Shown: piece after piece, positions 44,098 through 52,643 of the stretch
Numbering within the stretch: the stretch's first letter is position 1
How the letters are laid out: every line of letters starts with the position of its first letter
Source of the DNA: Pseudoclavibacter soli DSM 23366
GTDB taxonomy: Bacteria > Actinomycetota > Actinomycetes > Actinomycetales > Microbacteriaceae
Length of the DNA: 64,000 nucleotides
Reading direction: 5' to 3'
Assembly: GCF_000423505.1 (NCBI RefSeq)
Contig: NZ_AUIC01000003.1
Coordinates: forward strand, 558,001-622,000
Notes under the pieces: model-generated
Told to the model about the DNA's origin: nothing
Seen by the model: the letters and a program-made list of their open reading frames with translations, nothing else
Database searches by the model: none
Program-made: the position numbers and the translations under genes

Positions 44098-45023
44098 CGG
44101 GATTCCTCTCTGTGCGCGCCTGACGCGCGCGGGTCGTTCCAGTCTCTCACGTCGGCCTCGCTGCTGAACCCGTCGTCGTCAACTCCCTCGAACAGATCGC
44201 TTTCAGGCACCGCGGTGGGCACTCGCGAGTCGACCAGCTGAAAGTCTTCGTAGGGCCACACCCGAGACTGCACGTCGTTGGGCCAGAAGAAGAACATGCT
44301 GTCTGGGGCGACTTGACTGGCATGCGAGCGCAGCGCCGCGTCACGCTGCTCGAAGAAGGCATCGCAGCGCACCTGCGTGGTAACCCGGTAGGGCCGCTCG
44401 CGGAACATCTCAAGCATGCGCTCGATGCGCTCGTCTGCGCCTCGCTCTGCCGCGATGGCCTGATACACCGTGTGAAAGCGGTCGAAGTTCTGAATGCGGT
44501 CGTAGTACAGCTTCTCGATCTGCCACGGGGCGCCGAGCTCGGGATGCACTGCCGGGTTGGCCGCGTCACGCAGCGCGCGCACCGCCACTTCGTGGGCGCG
44601 TATGTGGTCAGGATGCGGGTACCCGCCCCGTTCGTCATAGGTCACCATGACCTGTGGTCGCGTTCGACGAATCAGGCGAATGAGCGGCTGCACGGTGATG
44701 TCAATCGGCAGATCGGCGAAGCTGCCGGGCGGTACGGGATCGCCCTCGTCGGGCAGGCCCGAGTCGAGGTAGCCCAGCCAGGCATGGCGAATGCCCAGAA
44801 TCTGCTGTGCCTGCTGCATCTCGCGGTGTCGCAGGCCGGCGATGTCGCGCTCGGCCCAAGCTCGATCAGCCACGCGCTCGTTGAGCACCGAACCACGTTC
44901 GCCCCCGGTGCAGCTGACCACCGTGACCTCGACGCCCGCGGCAGCGTACGCCGCATAGGTGGCCGCACCCTTGCTCGACTCGTCGTCGGGATGCGCGTGC
45001 ACGGCAAGCAGTCGCAGAGACAC
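44094..45023 (-). CDS. mca: Mycothiol S-conjugate amidase
   Basis: The 309-residue PIG-L/LmbE-family zinc amidase has AHPDDESSKGAAT (zinc His-Asp-Asp), the Mca-type CTGGERGSVLN segment, and the second zinc His motif YPHPDHIRAHE. Mca cleaves mycothiol-toxin conjugates, releasing mercapturates; GlcN-Ins is recycled. The family marks the organism as a mycothiol-producing actinomycete. MshB is the close alternative, but the CTGGERGS pattern and length favour Mca. GTG start 45023 has GAGGG upstream. It forms an operon with the next small membrane protein and is divergent from DUF4307. Confidence 0.92.
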   Translation of the reverse strand: MSLRLLAVHAHPDDESSKGAATYAAYAAAGVEVTVVSCTGGERGSVLNERVADRAWAERDIAGLRHREMQQAQQILGIRHAWLGYLDSGLPDEGDPVPPGSFADLPIDITVQPLIRLIRRTRPQVMVTYDERGGYPHPDHIRAHEVAVRALRDAANPAVHPELGAPWQIEKLYYDRIQNFDRFHTVYQAIAAERGADERIERMLEMFRERPYRVTTQVRCDAFFEQRDAALRSHASQVAPDSMFFFWPNDVQSRVWPYEDFQLVDSRVPTAVPESDLFEGVDDDGFSSEADVRDWNDPRASGAHREESR

Positions 45024-45098
45024 CGCACCCTCATTTCTTCGGGCACCGGCCCGCTATCCGTCACGTACAATCAAGTTTAACGATTCCAAGGATGCCGC

Positions 45099-45509
45099 AT
45101 GTCGAACAGTGACCCGCAGCGAGCCGAACTGCTCGCCGAGCGCTATGGCACACCCCGTCGACACCTCTCCCGCCGGGCGTGGCTGTGGCTCGGCACGGCG
45201 CTGGTCGTGGTCTCGTCGGTGGCAGTCGCTCTCTTCACTCTCGTGATGCCGAGCACCAACATCAAATACCAGACTGCCACCTCTGAGGTCACCGCCGACG
45301 GCGATGTCGTCGTCGGCATCTCGATCAGCACCACTGGCGGCCAAGCCGCCCGCTGCCTGGTAGACGCCCGCGGCGACGACCAAGACCAAGTCGGCTGGCG
45401 CTACGTCGACATTCCGGCCAGCGATCAGGCCAGTCGTGTCGTCGAGGTCACGGTGCGCTCATATCGCCCGGCACTGGCGGGCTCAGTGCAGAACTGCTGG
45501 ACGATCTGA
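45099..45509 (+). CDS. DUF4307 family membrane protein
   Basis: The 136-residue protein has a basic N-terminus (RAELLAERYGTPRRHLSRRAW), one transmembrane helix (about 27-48) and an extracytoplasmic beta-rich domain with a CLVDARG Cys and terminal NCWTI Cys that could form a disulfide. This is the DUF4307 pattern; family members lie next to mca in many actinobacteria. TACAAT at 45066-45071 is a -10 candidate. Function unknown. Confidence 0.9.
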   Translation: MSNSDPQRAELLAERYGTPRRHLSRRAWLWLGTALVVVSSVAVALFTLVMPSTNIKYQTATSEVTADGDVVVGISISTTGGQAARCLVDARGDDQDQVGWRYVDIPASDQASRVVEVTVRSYRPALAGSVQNCWTI

Positions 45510-45653
45510 CCACCCGCCCCACCACCAGCCGCAAGCCGTGAGATGACGGCTGTGAACATCCTGCCGACCCCTTTGTCACAGGCCCGGAGTAGACTGTGCG
45601 TTCAGGTGTCGCGGTTTGGGCACCTGCGTTCACGACCTGAAGGAGACATGCAC

Positions 45654-46142
45654 ATGGCTGATGAGCAAGAGGGCACCTGGCTGACGCAAGAGGCCTACGA
45701 CCGTCTGACTGCTGAGCTCGACCACCTGCGCGGGCCGTGGCGCAAAGACATCGCCAAGCGCATCGAAGAGGCTCGTGCCGAGGGCGACCTGCGTGAGAAC
45801 GGCGGCTACCATGCGGCCAAAGACGAGCAGGGCAAGTTCGAGGGGCGCATCCGCGAGCTCGAGGTGCTGCTGCGCGATGCCAAGGTCGGCGATGTGCAGC
45901 TGCACGACGGCAAGGCGGCCAGCGGCACGCTGATCACGGCAGAGGTCGCCGGGCGCGAGCTGGTGTTCTTGCTGGGCAACCGCGAGATCGCCAGCGGCGA
46001 CGTCAAAGTCTTCAGTGCCGAGAGCCCATTGGGTGCGGCCGTGCTGGGCCATCAGGCCGGCGACACCACCACCTATGAGGCGCCCAACGGCTCGACCATC
46101 ACGGTCAAGGTGGTCTCGGTCGAGCCCTATACCGGGGCCTGA
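45654..46142 (+). CDS. greA: Transcription elongation factor GreA
   Basis: The 162-residue factor has an N-terminal coiled coil (LTQEAYDRLTAELDHLRGPWRKDIAKRIEEARAEGDLRENGGYHAAKDEQ with the tip acidic pair) and the C-terminal FKBP-like domain. It rescues backtracked RNA polymerase by stimulating cleavage. AAGGAG lies 8 nt before ATG 45654, making this start better than ATG 45648. TAGACT at 45590-45595 is a -10 candidate with a leader of about 55 nt. Confidence 0.95.
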   Translation: MADEQEGTWLTQEAYDRLTAELDHLRGPWRKDIAKRIEEARAEGDLRENGGYHAAKDEQGKFEGRIRELEVLLRDAKVGDVQLHDGKAASGTLITAEVAGRELVFLLGNREIASGDVKVFSAESPLGAAVLGHQAGDTTTYEAPNGSTITVKVVSVEPYTGA

Positions 46143-46497
46143 ACCTAGCGGAGGCTGGTCTGCGCCTGCGCGTTTTCACCGCTGCGCGCTCCAGAGCAGC
46201 GCGCCCGCGCACAATTTCACGCCCGCGCGCACAATTTCACCCCAACACCCCCACCAACGGCGAAATCACGTACACAGGGGTGAATCCGCGCGCGCTCTGG
46301 CCGATCATGCGTCAGGACATATCCCGGCTACTCACCGCGCGCGGCACAGGTCAACCGGCGGCAGCACAAAGTCGGCACCACAAGCACAAAGTCGGCACCG
46401 ACACCCACGCACCTGCAGACATCACGCCGACCCTGCCGACATTACGCACCGTATTCGGATCGCATGACTCGAAACACAGGGCCAACTTGCAGGTGCG
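46143..46497. other. Intergenic region with short repeats between greA and ilvA
   Basis: The 355 bp hold no credible gene. CCCGCGCACAATTTCAC occurs twice (about 46203-46240, slightly varied), AGCACAAAGTCGGCACC twice (about 46361-46400), and TTTCACCCC near 46234-46242 faces AGGGGTGAA near 46277-46285. The last pair resembles the TAGGGGTGA boxes of the AbiEi element. GCACCTGCA (about 46409) and TGCAGGTGC (about 46489) could pair as a terminator for the convergent genes. Confidence 0.5.
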
Positions 46498-47745
46498 CTA
46501 GCGCACCACGTTCGGATCGTAGCCGATCTCACGCAAGCTGGCCAGCACGGCCTGCAGGTGCTCCTCGCCCTTGGTCTCAACGGCGAGCTGCAGCTCAACG
46601 CGCCCGATGCCGAGGCCGCGCCCGTGGCGAGTGTGCAGCACCTCAACCACATTGGCCTGCGCCGCAGCCACCGTCTCTGAGATGATCTTGAGCTGGCCGG
46701 GTCGATCCGGCAGCATCACCGAGATCGTGGCGTAGCGCGACAGCTCCACAAGCCCGTACTGAATGATCTGCTGCAGCAGCAGCGGGTCGATGTTTCCGCC
46801 CGAAGTGACCGCCACCGCGGTGCCCTCCGAGCTCACTTTGCCCGCAAGGATGGCCGCCGCAGCAGCAGCCCCCGCGGGCTCGACCACCAACTTGGCGCGC
46901 TCGAGCAGCAGCACGATAGCCCGGGCGATCTCATTGTCACTCACCGTGACGATCTCATCGACCTTTTCTGCCACGATGCCGAAATTCAGATCGCCGGGGC
47001 GCCCTACGGCGATGCCATCGGCAATGCTCGGCTCGACTGGCACGGCAACTGGGTGACCGGCCGCCAGCGAAGGCAGGTACGAGCTTGCGCGATCCGACTG
47101 CACCCCGACCACGCGGATGCGCCGGCCGAGCAGCTGCGCCTTCTCTTTGACCGCGGTGGCCACGCCCGAGATCAGGCCGCCGCCGCCGATCGGCACCACA
47201 ACCGTGGTCACGTCAGGCTGCTGGTCGATGATCTCAAGCCCGATCGTGCCGGCGCCGGCGATCACATTGGGGTCGTCGTATGGCGGAATGAACGTGGCGC
47301 CGCTCTCTTCGGTGAACCGTTTGGCCGCGGCCAAGGTCTGATCGAAGATCTCGCCCTCGAGCACCACGTCGGCACCGTAACGCTTGGTGGCCTGCAGCTT
47401 GGGCAGTGCCACACCAAGCGGCATAAAGATGGTTGCCTTGATGCCGAGCTCTTTGGCAGCCAGCGCCACACCCTGCGCATGATTGCCCGCCGAGGCCGCA
47501 ACCACGCCGTGGGCTCGCTCCTCGTCGGTCAGGCTCAACAGTTTGATGTAGGCCCCACGCACCTTGTAGGCACCGGTGCGCTGCAGATTCTCGCACTTCA
47601 GAAACACCTCGTGACCGAGCTCCGCGCCGAGCGCCTTCGACCGCTCAATCGGCGTGACCTTCGCAATCTCAGACACACGAGCGCGAGCGCGCTCAATGTC
47701 TTGCAGAGTGGGGGCCGCCGGTCGGATCAGTTGCTCGTTCGTCAT
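46498..47745 (-). CDS. ilvA: Threonine ammonia-lyase with ACT domain
   Basis: The 415-residue PLP enzyme converts threonine to 2-oxobutyrate and ammonia. The PLP Lys60 is in ENLQRTGAYKVRGA; SAGNHAQGVALAA, GGGGLISG and the C-terminal VTSGGNID segments are conserved. An ACT-like domain occupies about 335-415 (ISVMLPDRPGQLKIISETVAAAQANVVEVLHTR). This single-ACT architecture is the short actinobacterial form; it may feed isoleucine synthesis or be catabolic. The ATG overlaps the stop region of the AI-2E permease gene upstream by 4 bp, so they share an operon. Confidence 0.94.
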   Translation of the reverse strand: MTNEQLIRPAAPTLQDIERARARVSEIAKVTPIERSKALGAELGHEVFLKCENLQRTGAYKVRGAYIKLLSLTDEERAHGVVAASAGNHAQGVALAAKELGIKATIFMPLGVALPKLQATKRYGADVVLEGEIFDQTLAAAKRFTEESGATFIPPYDDPNVIAGAGTIGLEIIDQQPDVTTVVVPIGGGGLISGVATAVKEKAQLLGRRIRVVGVQSDRASSYLPSLAAGHPVAVPVEPSIADGIAVGRPGDLNFGIVAEKVDEIVTVSDNEIARAIVLLLERAKLVVEPAGAAAAAAILAGKVSSEGTAVAVTSGGNIDPLLLQQIIQYGLVELSRYATISVMLPDRPGQLKIISETVAAAQANVVEVLHTRHGRGLGIGRVELQLAVETKGEEHLQAVLASLREIGYDPNVVR

Positions 47746-48971
47746 TTCGTTCTCTCTTGATCGTCTGGGTCGTCAAGTTCTGTCTGCTGCGCTAGGTCGC
47801 GCTCGTCGATCTCCTCGGCCAGGGCATGCGGGTCACGCTCGTCGTTGGTGCCCATGGTCTCGGCCACAGCCTTCGCAAAGTCGTCGTGCTCCCATTCGCG
47901 CCCGTAGAAATAGCCGACCACGCGGTTGATCACCGCCACCAACGGCACCGCGAACATGGCTCCGGGAATGCCTCCGAGCATGGTGCCGATGGCCACTGAA
48001 AGCACCACGCCCAATGGATGCACTTTGACTGCGTTGCCCATCACCAGCGGCTGCAGCACATGTGACTCGATCTGCTGCACAGCGATGACCACGGCCAGCA
48101 TGATCAGCGCAACCACCCAGCCCTTGTAGATGAGTGCCACCAGGCAGACCAAAGCGCCCGACACCACTGCACCGAGAATGGGCACGAACGAGCCCACGAA
48201 AACCAGCAGTGACAGCGGCAGCACCATCGGCAATCCCAAGGCCAGTGCGCCGATGCCAATGCCGATCGCGTCAATGGCCGCCACCAGAATCTGCACGCGC
48301 ACATAGCTCGAGAGTGTGCGCCAGCCGGCGCGCCCCGCCCCGGCGATGGTGGGCCGCAGGTAGGCCGGCAGCAGCGTGGTCACCCACGAGAAGATCAGCG
48401 GCCCATCGGCCAGAAAGAACAGCAGCGAGAAGATCACCAGCAGCACGCCGGTGGCCAGATGCCCGGCCGTGGTGCCCACCGAGAGGGCGCCGTTGACGAG
48501 CACGTTGCGGTCTTGCTGCACCGACTCGAGCAGGCTCTTCACATAGTCGGTGATGTTGTCCTGCGTGATATGCAGCGGCGAGTCGAGCAGGTACTGCGCG
48601 AGCTGCAGATACGCATCTTTGGTGCGCTGAACGAAGTCGTCGACACCATCGGAGAACTGCGCCACGATGATTGCGACCAGGCCGCCGACGAGCGCCACGA
48701 ACAGCAGCTCGACGCTGATGACGGCCACCCATTTGTGCAGGCCGGCCCGGCGCATCCGTTCGACTAAAGGCCGCAGCAGCGACGCGAACAGCAGCGCGAC
48801 AATCACCGGAATGGCGACCAGCCGCACTTGAATGAGTGCCCAAACGAGCACAGCGAGCGCTGCCGCGCTGATCAGCAGGCGCCAGCTCCAGCCTGCGGCG
48901 ACGCGCACACCAACAGGAATGAATCGGGCGTCGACCTCGGCGTTGCTGAGGTTCGACTTAGGTTGCGACAT
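47742..48971 (-). CDS. AI-2E family transporter (UPF0118)
   Basis: The 409-residue permease has about eight transmembrane segments, including two near the N-terminus (LLISAAALAVLVWALI, VIVALLFASLLRPL), and the family GLPMVLPLSLLVFVGSFVPILGAVVSG and GVVLSVAIGTMLGGIPGAMFAVPLVAVIN segments. Substrates vary in the family (autoinducer-2, ions, others). A charged acidic tail of about 55 residues follows. It is the first gene of a pair with ilvA (4-bp overlap). Confidence 0.93.
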   Translation of the reverse strand: MSQPKSNLSNAEVDARFIPVGVRVAAGWSWRLLISAAALAVLVWALIQVRLVAIPVIVALLFASLLRPLVERMRRAGLHKWVAVISVELLFVALVGGLVAIIVAQFSDGVDDFVQRTKDAYLQLAQYLLDSPLHITQDNITDYVKSLLESVQQDRNVLVNGALSVGTTAGHLATGVLLVIFSLLFFLADGPLIFSWVTTLLPAYLRPTIAGAGRAGWRTLSSYVRVQILVAAIDAIGIGIGALALGLPMVLPLSLLVFVGSFVPILGAVVSGALVCLVALIYKGWVVALIMLAVVIAVQQIESHVLQPLVMGNAVKVHPLGVVLSVAIGTMLGGIPGAMFAVPLVAVINRVVGYFYGREWEHDDFAKAVAETMGTNDERDPHALAEEIDERDLAQQTELDDPDDQERTK

Positions 48972-48980
48972 GCGATAAGT

Positions 48981-49544
48981 CTAGGCGCCGAGCGTGGTGA
49001 GCTGCTCTGCGGTGACCTTGCGAGCGCGGGCGCGTTTGGGCCGGTCGCTCAGACCGCCCACGTAGAGCCAGCCGAGCAGCTGCTCGTCGTCGGTGAGCCC
49101 GTGCGCGCGCCGCACGACATCGGCCTCGACAATTCGACCCGTGCGCCAGAACGAGCCCCAGCCCTCGGCCAGCAGCAGGTGCTGCAGATTCTGGGCGACC
49201 TCGACGGCCACGGCGAGCTGCTCCCACTGTGGCACCTTGCCGAACTTCGACGGGCGGTACGAGGCCACCACAGCGATCAGCAGCGGTGCACGCAGCGGCT
49301 TGGTGCTCGGGTGGCGATCGCCCTGGGCCTCGGCGATGGCCTCGCCAAGACGCAGGCGCGCATCACCGCGCAGGGTGATCAGCCGCCAAGGCCGCAGCCC
49401 AGAGTGATCGGCCACGTTGGATGCGCTGGCCAGGTAGCGCTTGAGGCGCTTGTCGCTGGGTGCGTCGTCGGTGACACGTGGCTGGGAGGCTCGATCGGCG
49501 AGAATGCGCGCAACGCGCTTGCCCTCTTTGGTGCGGAAGCTCAT
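48981..49544 (-). CDS. Nitroreductase family protein
   Basis: The 187-residue FMN-dependent nitroreductase-like fold has KEGKRVARILADRASQPRVT with DKRLKRYLASASNVADHSGLRPWRLITLRGDAR near the N-terminus and a central AQNLQHLLLAEGWGSFWRTG segment followed by LLGWLYVGG. These are the FMN-binding and dimer motifs of the family. The substrate is unknown. It is co-directional with the AI-2E gene (9 bp apart). Confidence 0.9.
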   Translation of the reverse strand: MSFRTKEGKRVARILADRASQPRVTDDAPSDKRLKRYLASASNVADHSGLRPWRLITLRGDARLRLGEAIAEAQGDRHPSTKPLRAPLLIAVVASYRPSKFGKVPQWEQLAVAVEVAQNLQHLLLAEGWGSFWRTGRIVEADVVRRAHGLTDDEQLLGWLYVGGLSDRPKRARARKVTAEQLTTLGA

Positions 49545-49588
49545 AGAGCAAGTTTAGTCGAGCCGGGTGCTGCTGCGGCGCCTGCCGG

Positions 49589-50416
49589 TCATGCGGCAGC
49601 GGCGAATCGGTTGGCGACCGCAGCCACCGCGTTGTTGTAGTCGACGCCTTGGTTGTAGGCGTCGATCGCGGCGATCCAGCCCGACGAGGTGGAGAGATCG
49701 TACCCGGTGGCACACAAATAGTGGGCGGCCGCGAGCGCGGCATCGTCGATGTTCTGTGGGTCGGCGACGCCGTCGCCACTGCCGTCGACGGCGTAGACGG
49801 CCCAGGTCTGCGGGATCATCTGCATCGGCCCCACCGCTCGATCGTGCTCGCTGTCGCCGTCGAGCGCGCCGCCGTCGGTGTCGGCAATGTCGGCCACCCC
49901 GTCACCGTCGAGGGCGATGCCCACGATGCCCGGCGTGGCCCGGCCAGTGTCGTCGAGCACCGATCCGCCGATGCGCCCGTGGTCGCTCTCCACTTCGCCG
50001 ATGGCTGCGAGGGTGTTCCAGGCCAGCCCGCAGCCGGGCTGGTCACGCGCCACCGAGATCGTCGCACCGGCGTAGGCGCGCATCGCCCGCTCGGGAATGC
50101 CGGTCTGCTGGGCGATCTGCTTCGCCCATGCGGGCTGCACCAGCGCGGTGATCGAACCGGAGCCGACCACTTGAACGTCGGCGTCTGCCGAGCCCGAGGC
50201 TTCGGGCGCGGCATCGGCGACGTGGCCGGTGGGCTCGCCGGCGGCGGCTTCGGTGGATGCCCCACTCCCCACACCGGTGAAGGCCAGCACCAGCCCAACG
50301 GCGAGGGTTCCCACGCCGAGCGCTCCGAGGGATACCGCGGTGCGCAGCAGCATCCGTTCGCGCCGACTGCGCGCACGAACACTGCGGCGCGTCGCTGATG
50401 TGGTGGGATCGCTCAT
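49589..50416 (-). CDS. Secreted lytic transglycosylase-like protein
   Basis: The 275-residue protein has a long basic leader and a signal/anchor helix (about 24-48), then an Ala/Ser-rich linker and an MltB-type SLT domain: catalytic Glu in AIGEVESDHGRIGG, then DRAVGPMQMIPQTWAVYAVDGSGDG, ALAAAHYLCATGYDLS and DAYNQGVDYNNAVAAVA. It should cleave peptidoglycan glycan strands. The start lies at the end of the esterase gene (4-bp overlap), suggesting one operon. Confidence 0.92.
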   Translation of the reverse strand: MSDPTTSATRRSVRARSRRERMLLRTAVSLGALGVGTLAVGLVLAFTGVGSGASTEAAAGEPTGHVADAAPEASGSADADVQVVGSGSITALVQPAWAKQIAQQTGIPERAMRAYAGATISVARDQPGCGLAWNTLAAIGEVESDHGRIGGSVLDDTGRATPGIVGIALDGDGVADIADTDGGALDGDSEHDRAVGPMQMIPQTWAVYAVDGSGDGVADPQNIDDAALAAAHYLCATGYDLSTSSGWIAAIDAYNQGVDYNNAVAAVANRFAAAA

Positions 50417-51669
50417 CGCGTGCCCCGTTCAGCAAACAGTCGCTGCAGCGCATCGGGCAGCGTGCGCCGCCACCACGCGTAGTCGTGACCGCCGTTGACC
50501 TCGGTGAGTCGCACATCCACCCCGTCGCCGGCCAACTGCGCCGCGAATGCGCGCGCCGGTGGCAGCAGCACCCACTCCTGCTGGCCAACCTGTATCTCGA
50601 TGCGCGCCTCGCGTGGCGGCCGCGCGGCGGCTTCGTCTACCACGTCGGTCTGCCACAGCGCCGCCGACTGCGCGATGGCGCCGCCAAACGCGTCGGGGCG
50701 GCGCACAACGGCGGCGAGCGCGGCCAGCCCGCCGAGGCTCTGCCCAACCACCACGGTGTGCTGCGGGTTGGTGGCGATCGACGCATTCGGCAGCTCGGTG
50801 AGCCAAGGGCGCAGTCGGTCGGCCATCCAGTCGGCGATGCCGCCGTGCTCGTCGAGCTCGCTCCACCGCTGCTCTCGGTCGGCGCTGTCGACGAACACCG
50901 CAACCACCGGCGCGATCGCCTGTGCCTCGATGAGGTTGTCGAGCATGGTCGGCAGCGGCTGTGTGCCGCGCCACACGTCGCCGTCGAGCACGATCAGCAG
51001 CGGCGCACCATCGGCACCGCACCCACCTGCCGGCAGGTACACCCAGAGTCGGCGCCCGTCTGGGCCAGTGTGCGCGGTGAGTTCGCCGGCGGGCGCACCG
51101 TGAGGTGTGCTCCAATGGTCGCCAGGCGCGGCCTCGAGTGCCACCACCGACACGCGACGCCCGGCGCGGTTGGTCATCGTGAGTGGGTTGCGTGTGTCGG
51201 GCTCGCCGTGATCGAGCGCCTCACGGATGCCCCGCTGATCGGGTTGCCCCCGCCACGGCGCAAGCTCGCCTGCCTTGGCCACGTTGAAGCTGTACGAGGC
51301 CACCCAGTCATCGCGCATGCGGTAGCTCAGGTGCCAGAGGTCGGTGCCGGCGACGTGTTGCATGAGCGACCGATCGAGATCGGTCTCGTCGGTGAGCCTG
51401 TTGACGAACAAGAGCACCTCGGCAGCGTTCGCGTCTTGTCGCACGAAGGTGACGATGCGGTGGTGTGCATCACCGGCCGGGTCGGGCTCAACAATCGGGC
51501 TTGTTGGATGCTGCCCCAGAAACGCATCGACGGCCTGCTGCCGGTCACTGGTCGGGTGGTGGTGCATCTGCTGCGTGAGACCTGTGATCAGTGCGCTCTC
51601 TGCCACCGGCGCCGGCTCTGGCCGGCGCACCTTCGGCGGCTGGCGACGTGACGGGGTGGCTGCAGACAT
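50413..51669 (-). CDS. Enterochelin esterase-like (Fes/IroD) hydrolase
   Basis: The 418-residue alpha/beta-hydrolase has an N-terminal beta-rich domain of the Fes family (VTFVRQDANAAEVLLFVNRLTDETDLDRSLM, DLWHLSYRMRDDWVASYSF) and a C-terminal catalytic domain: nucleophile Ser in VVVGQSLGGLAALAA, conserved LLIVLDGDVW, and His in VNGGHDYAWWRRTLPDAL. Fes enzymes hydrolyse ferric catecholate siderophores in the cytoplasm. The ATG at 51669 has GAGAAAG upstream. The neighbouring remnant ABC ATPase (52708-53454) suggests a former siderophore-uptake locus, although no intact permease or binding protein is in the window. Confidence 0.88.
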   Translation of the reverse strand: MSAATPSRRQPPKVRRPEPAPVAESALITGLTQQMHHHPTSDRQQAVDAFLGQHPTSPIVEPDPAGDAHHRIVTFVRQDANAAEVLLFVNRLTDETDLDRSLMQHVAGTDLWHLSYRMRDDWVASYSFNVAKAGELAPWRGQPDQRGIREALDHGEPDTRNPLTMTNRAGRRVSVVALEAAPGDHWSTPHGAPAGELTAHTGPDGRRLWVYLPAGGCGADGAPLLIVLDGDVWRGTQPLPTMLDNLIEAQAIAPVVAVFVDSADREQRWSELDEHGGIADWMADRLRPWLTELPNASIATNPQHTVVVGQSLGGLAALAAVVRRPDAFGGAIAQSAALWQTDVVDEAAARPPREARIEIQVGQQEWVLLPPARAFAAQLAGDGVDVRLTEVNGGHDYAWWRRTLPDALQRLFAERGTR

Positions 51670-51818
51670 CTTTCTCAGGCTATCGCCCAGGCCACGGCGC
51701 CACCACTGTTCGCACGGGATGCGTCGAATCTGACACCCGGCGCGCTCTCCAAGTGCCATATGTCTGCTCGGCCGGCCGGGCCTGCGCCGTGGCTTGGGGC
51801 ATCCATATGCGCCTATCT

Positions 51819-51886
51819 TCACCGAATGTACAGAAAAGCTGCCTACGAGGCGGGGTGTAGGCAGCTTTTCTACACACTCGATGCCG
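51819..51886. repeat. 68-bp direct repeat 1, with terminator hairpin
   Basis: Identical to 52576-52643 at every position. It contains an inverted repeat AGAAAAGCTGCCTAC / GTAGGCAGCTTTTCT (15-bp perfect stem, 8-10-nt loop) with an A run before and T run after, so it can terminate transcription from both sides. It lies 13 bp past the toxin stop and so ends the toxin-antitoxin operon. Confidence 0.9.
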
Positions 51887-51899
51887 ACAAGGTGCCGGC

Positions 51900-52229
51900 T
51901 CAGCTCAGATCGTCTTTTGTCAGCGCAAGCAGTCGCGCCAATTGCCGAGAAACCGCATGCATCTGCGCGGCGGTGAGCTCGCCCACACAGCGCCCGAGTT
52001 CGTGTTGACGCACCGTAACGATTTTGTCTGCCATCACATAGCTGGTCTTCGAGAGACCATTGCTCGGTGTCGGATCGACTCGCACACGCTCGGCGTCTGG
52101 CCGATGAAATGAGGTGAGTAGGCAGAGCACTACCGAATCAAACTGTTCAAGATCACCTTGCACGACGACAGGGCGCGCTTTTGACGCGTAACGGTCATCG
52201 CGGAGGGTCCAGATCTCACCCCGCCGCAT
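51900..52229 (-). CDS. PemK/MazF-family endoribonuclease toxin
   Basis: The 109-residue protein has the PemK/MazF fold: MRRGEIWTLRDD at the N-terminus, ARPVVVQGDLEQFDSVVLCLLTSF with the conserved Arg and the S/T residue of the active site, VRVDPTPSNGLSKTSYVMADKIVTVRQHELG. Such toxins cleave mRNA. The start overlaps the antitoxin 3' end by 14 bp. Its partner is RelB/DinJ-like rather than MazE-like. Confidence 0.9.
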   Translation of the reverse strand: MRRGEIWTLRDDRYASKARPVVVQGDLEQFDSVVLCLLTSFHRPDAERVRVDPTPSNGLSKTSYVMADKIVTVRQHELGRCVGELTAAQMHAVSRQLARLLALTKDDLS

Positions 52230-52491
52230 CGAGCAGCTGCCCCGACACGTGGGAAGCGAATTCAGTGGCTTCGTCTTCGGTCTCGAGCGGCTCTACTTCG
52301 GCTGCCAACCGCACATCGAATGGGAACCCGCGGTGCTGGTTGAACGCGGCCACGAAGACCCGCATTGCATCTGCGGGCGTCGTGCCTAATCGCCGTGCGG
52401 TTTCACGGAACAGCTGTTCTTGAGAGACCTCGATTCGAGTCGCGAGCTGCACCGTGGCCACACCAGCCTTGGCTGACTTACCTGCACTCAT
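52216..52491 (-). CDS. RelB/DinJ-like antitoxin
   Basis: The 91-residue protein has a basic, flexible N-terminus (MSAGKSAKAG) and a ribbon-helix-helix segment (ATVQLATRIEVSQEQLFRETARRLGTTPADAMRVFVAAFNQ), followed by RGFPFDVR as in DinJ/RelB antitoxins, then an acidic tail that may thread on the toxin. ATG 52491 has GAGGAG 9 nt upstream; a longer in-frame start exists but is unneeded. The antitoxin is first in the operon, as usual. Confidence 0.88.
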   Translation of the reverse strand: MSAGKSAKAGVATVQLATRIEVSQEQLFRETARRLGTTPADAMRVFVAAFNQHRGFPFDVRLAAEVEPLETEDEATEFASHVSGQLLDAAG

Positions 52492-52575
52492 CGCCAACTC
52501 CTCATCACGAATGACCCCAATACCTATCAAATACTACCATTCGCTACCACAGAGGGAGGAGCCAGATTCACGCCC

Positions 52576-52643
52576 TCACCGAATGTACAGAAAAGCTGCC
52601 TACGAGGCGGGGTGTAGGCAGCTTTTCTACACACTCGATGCCG
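52576..52643. repeat. 68-bp direct repeat 2, with terminator hairpin
   Basis: A perfect copy of 51819-51886, separated by 757 bp start to start. It lies downstream of the ABC ATPase gene on the minus strand and upstream of the antitoxin promoter, so it bounds the toxin-antitoxin unit on the other side. Confidence 0.9.

Noticed and set aside
51819-52643. Direct repeats as integron attC sites
   Set aside because: They are identical rather than variable, have a terminator-type T run, and lack the conserved attC core and its partner; no integrase is in the window.
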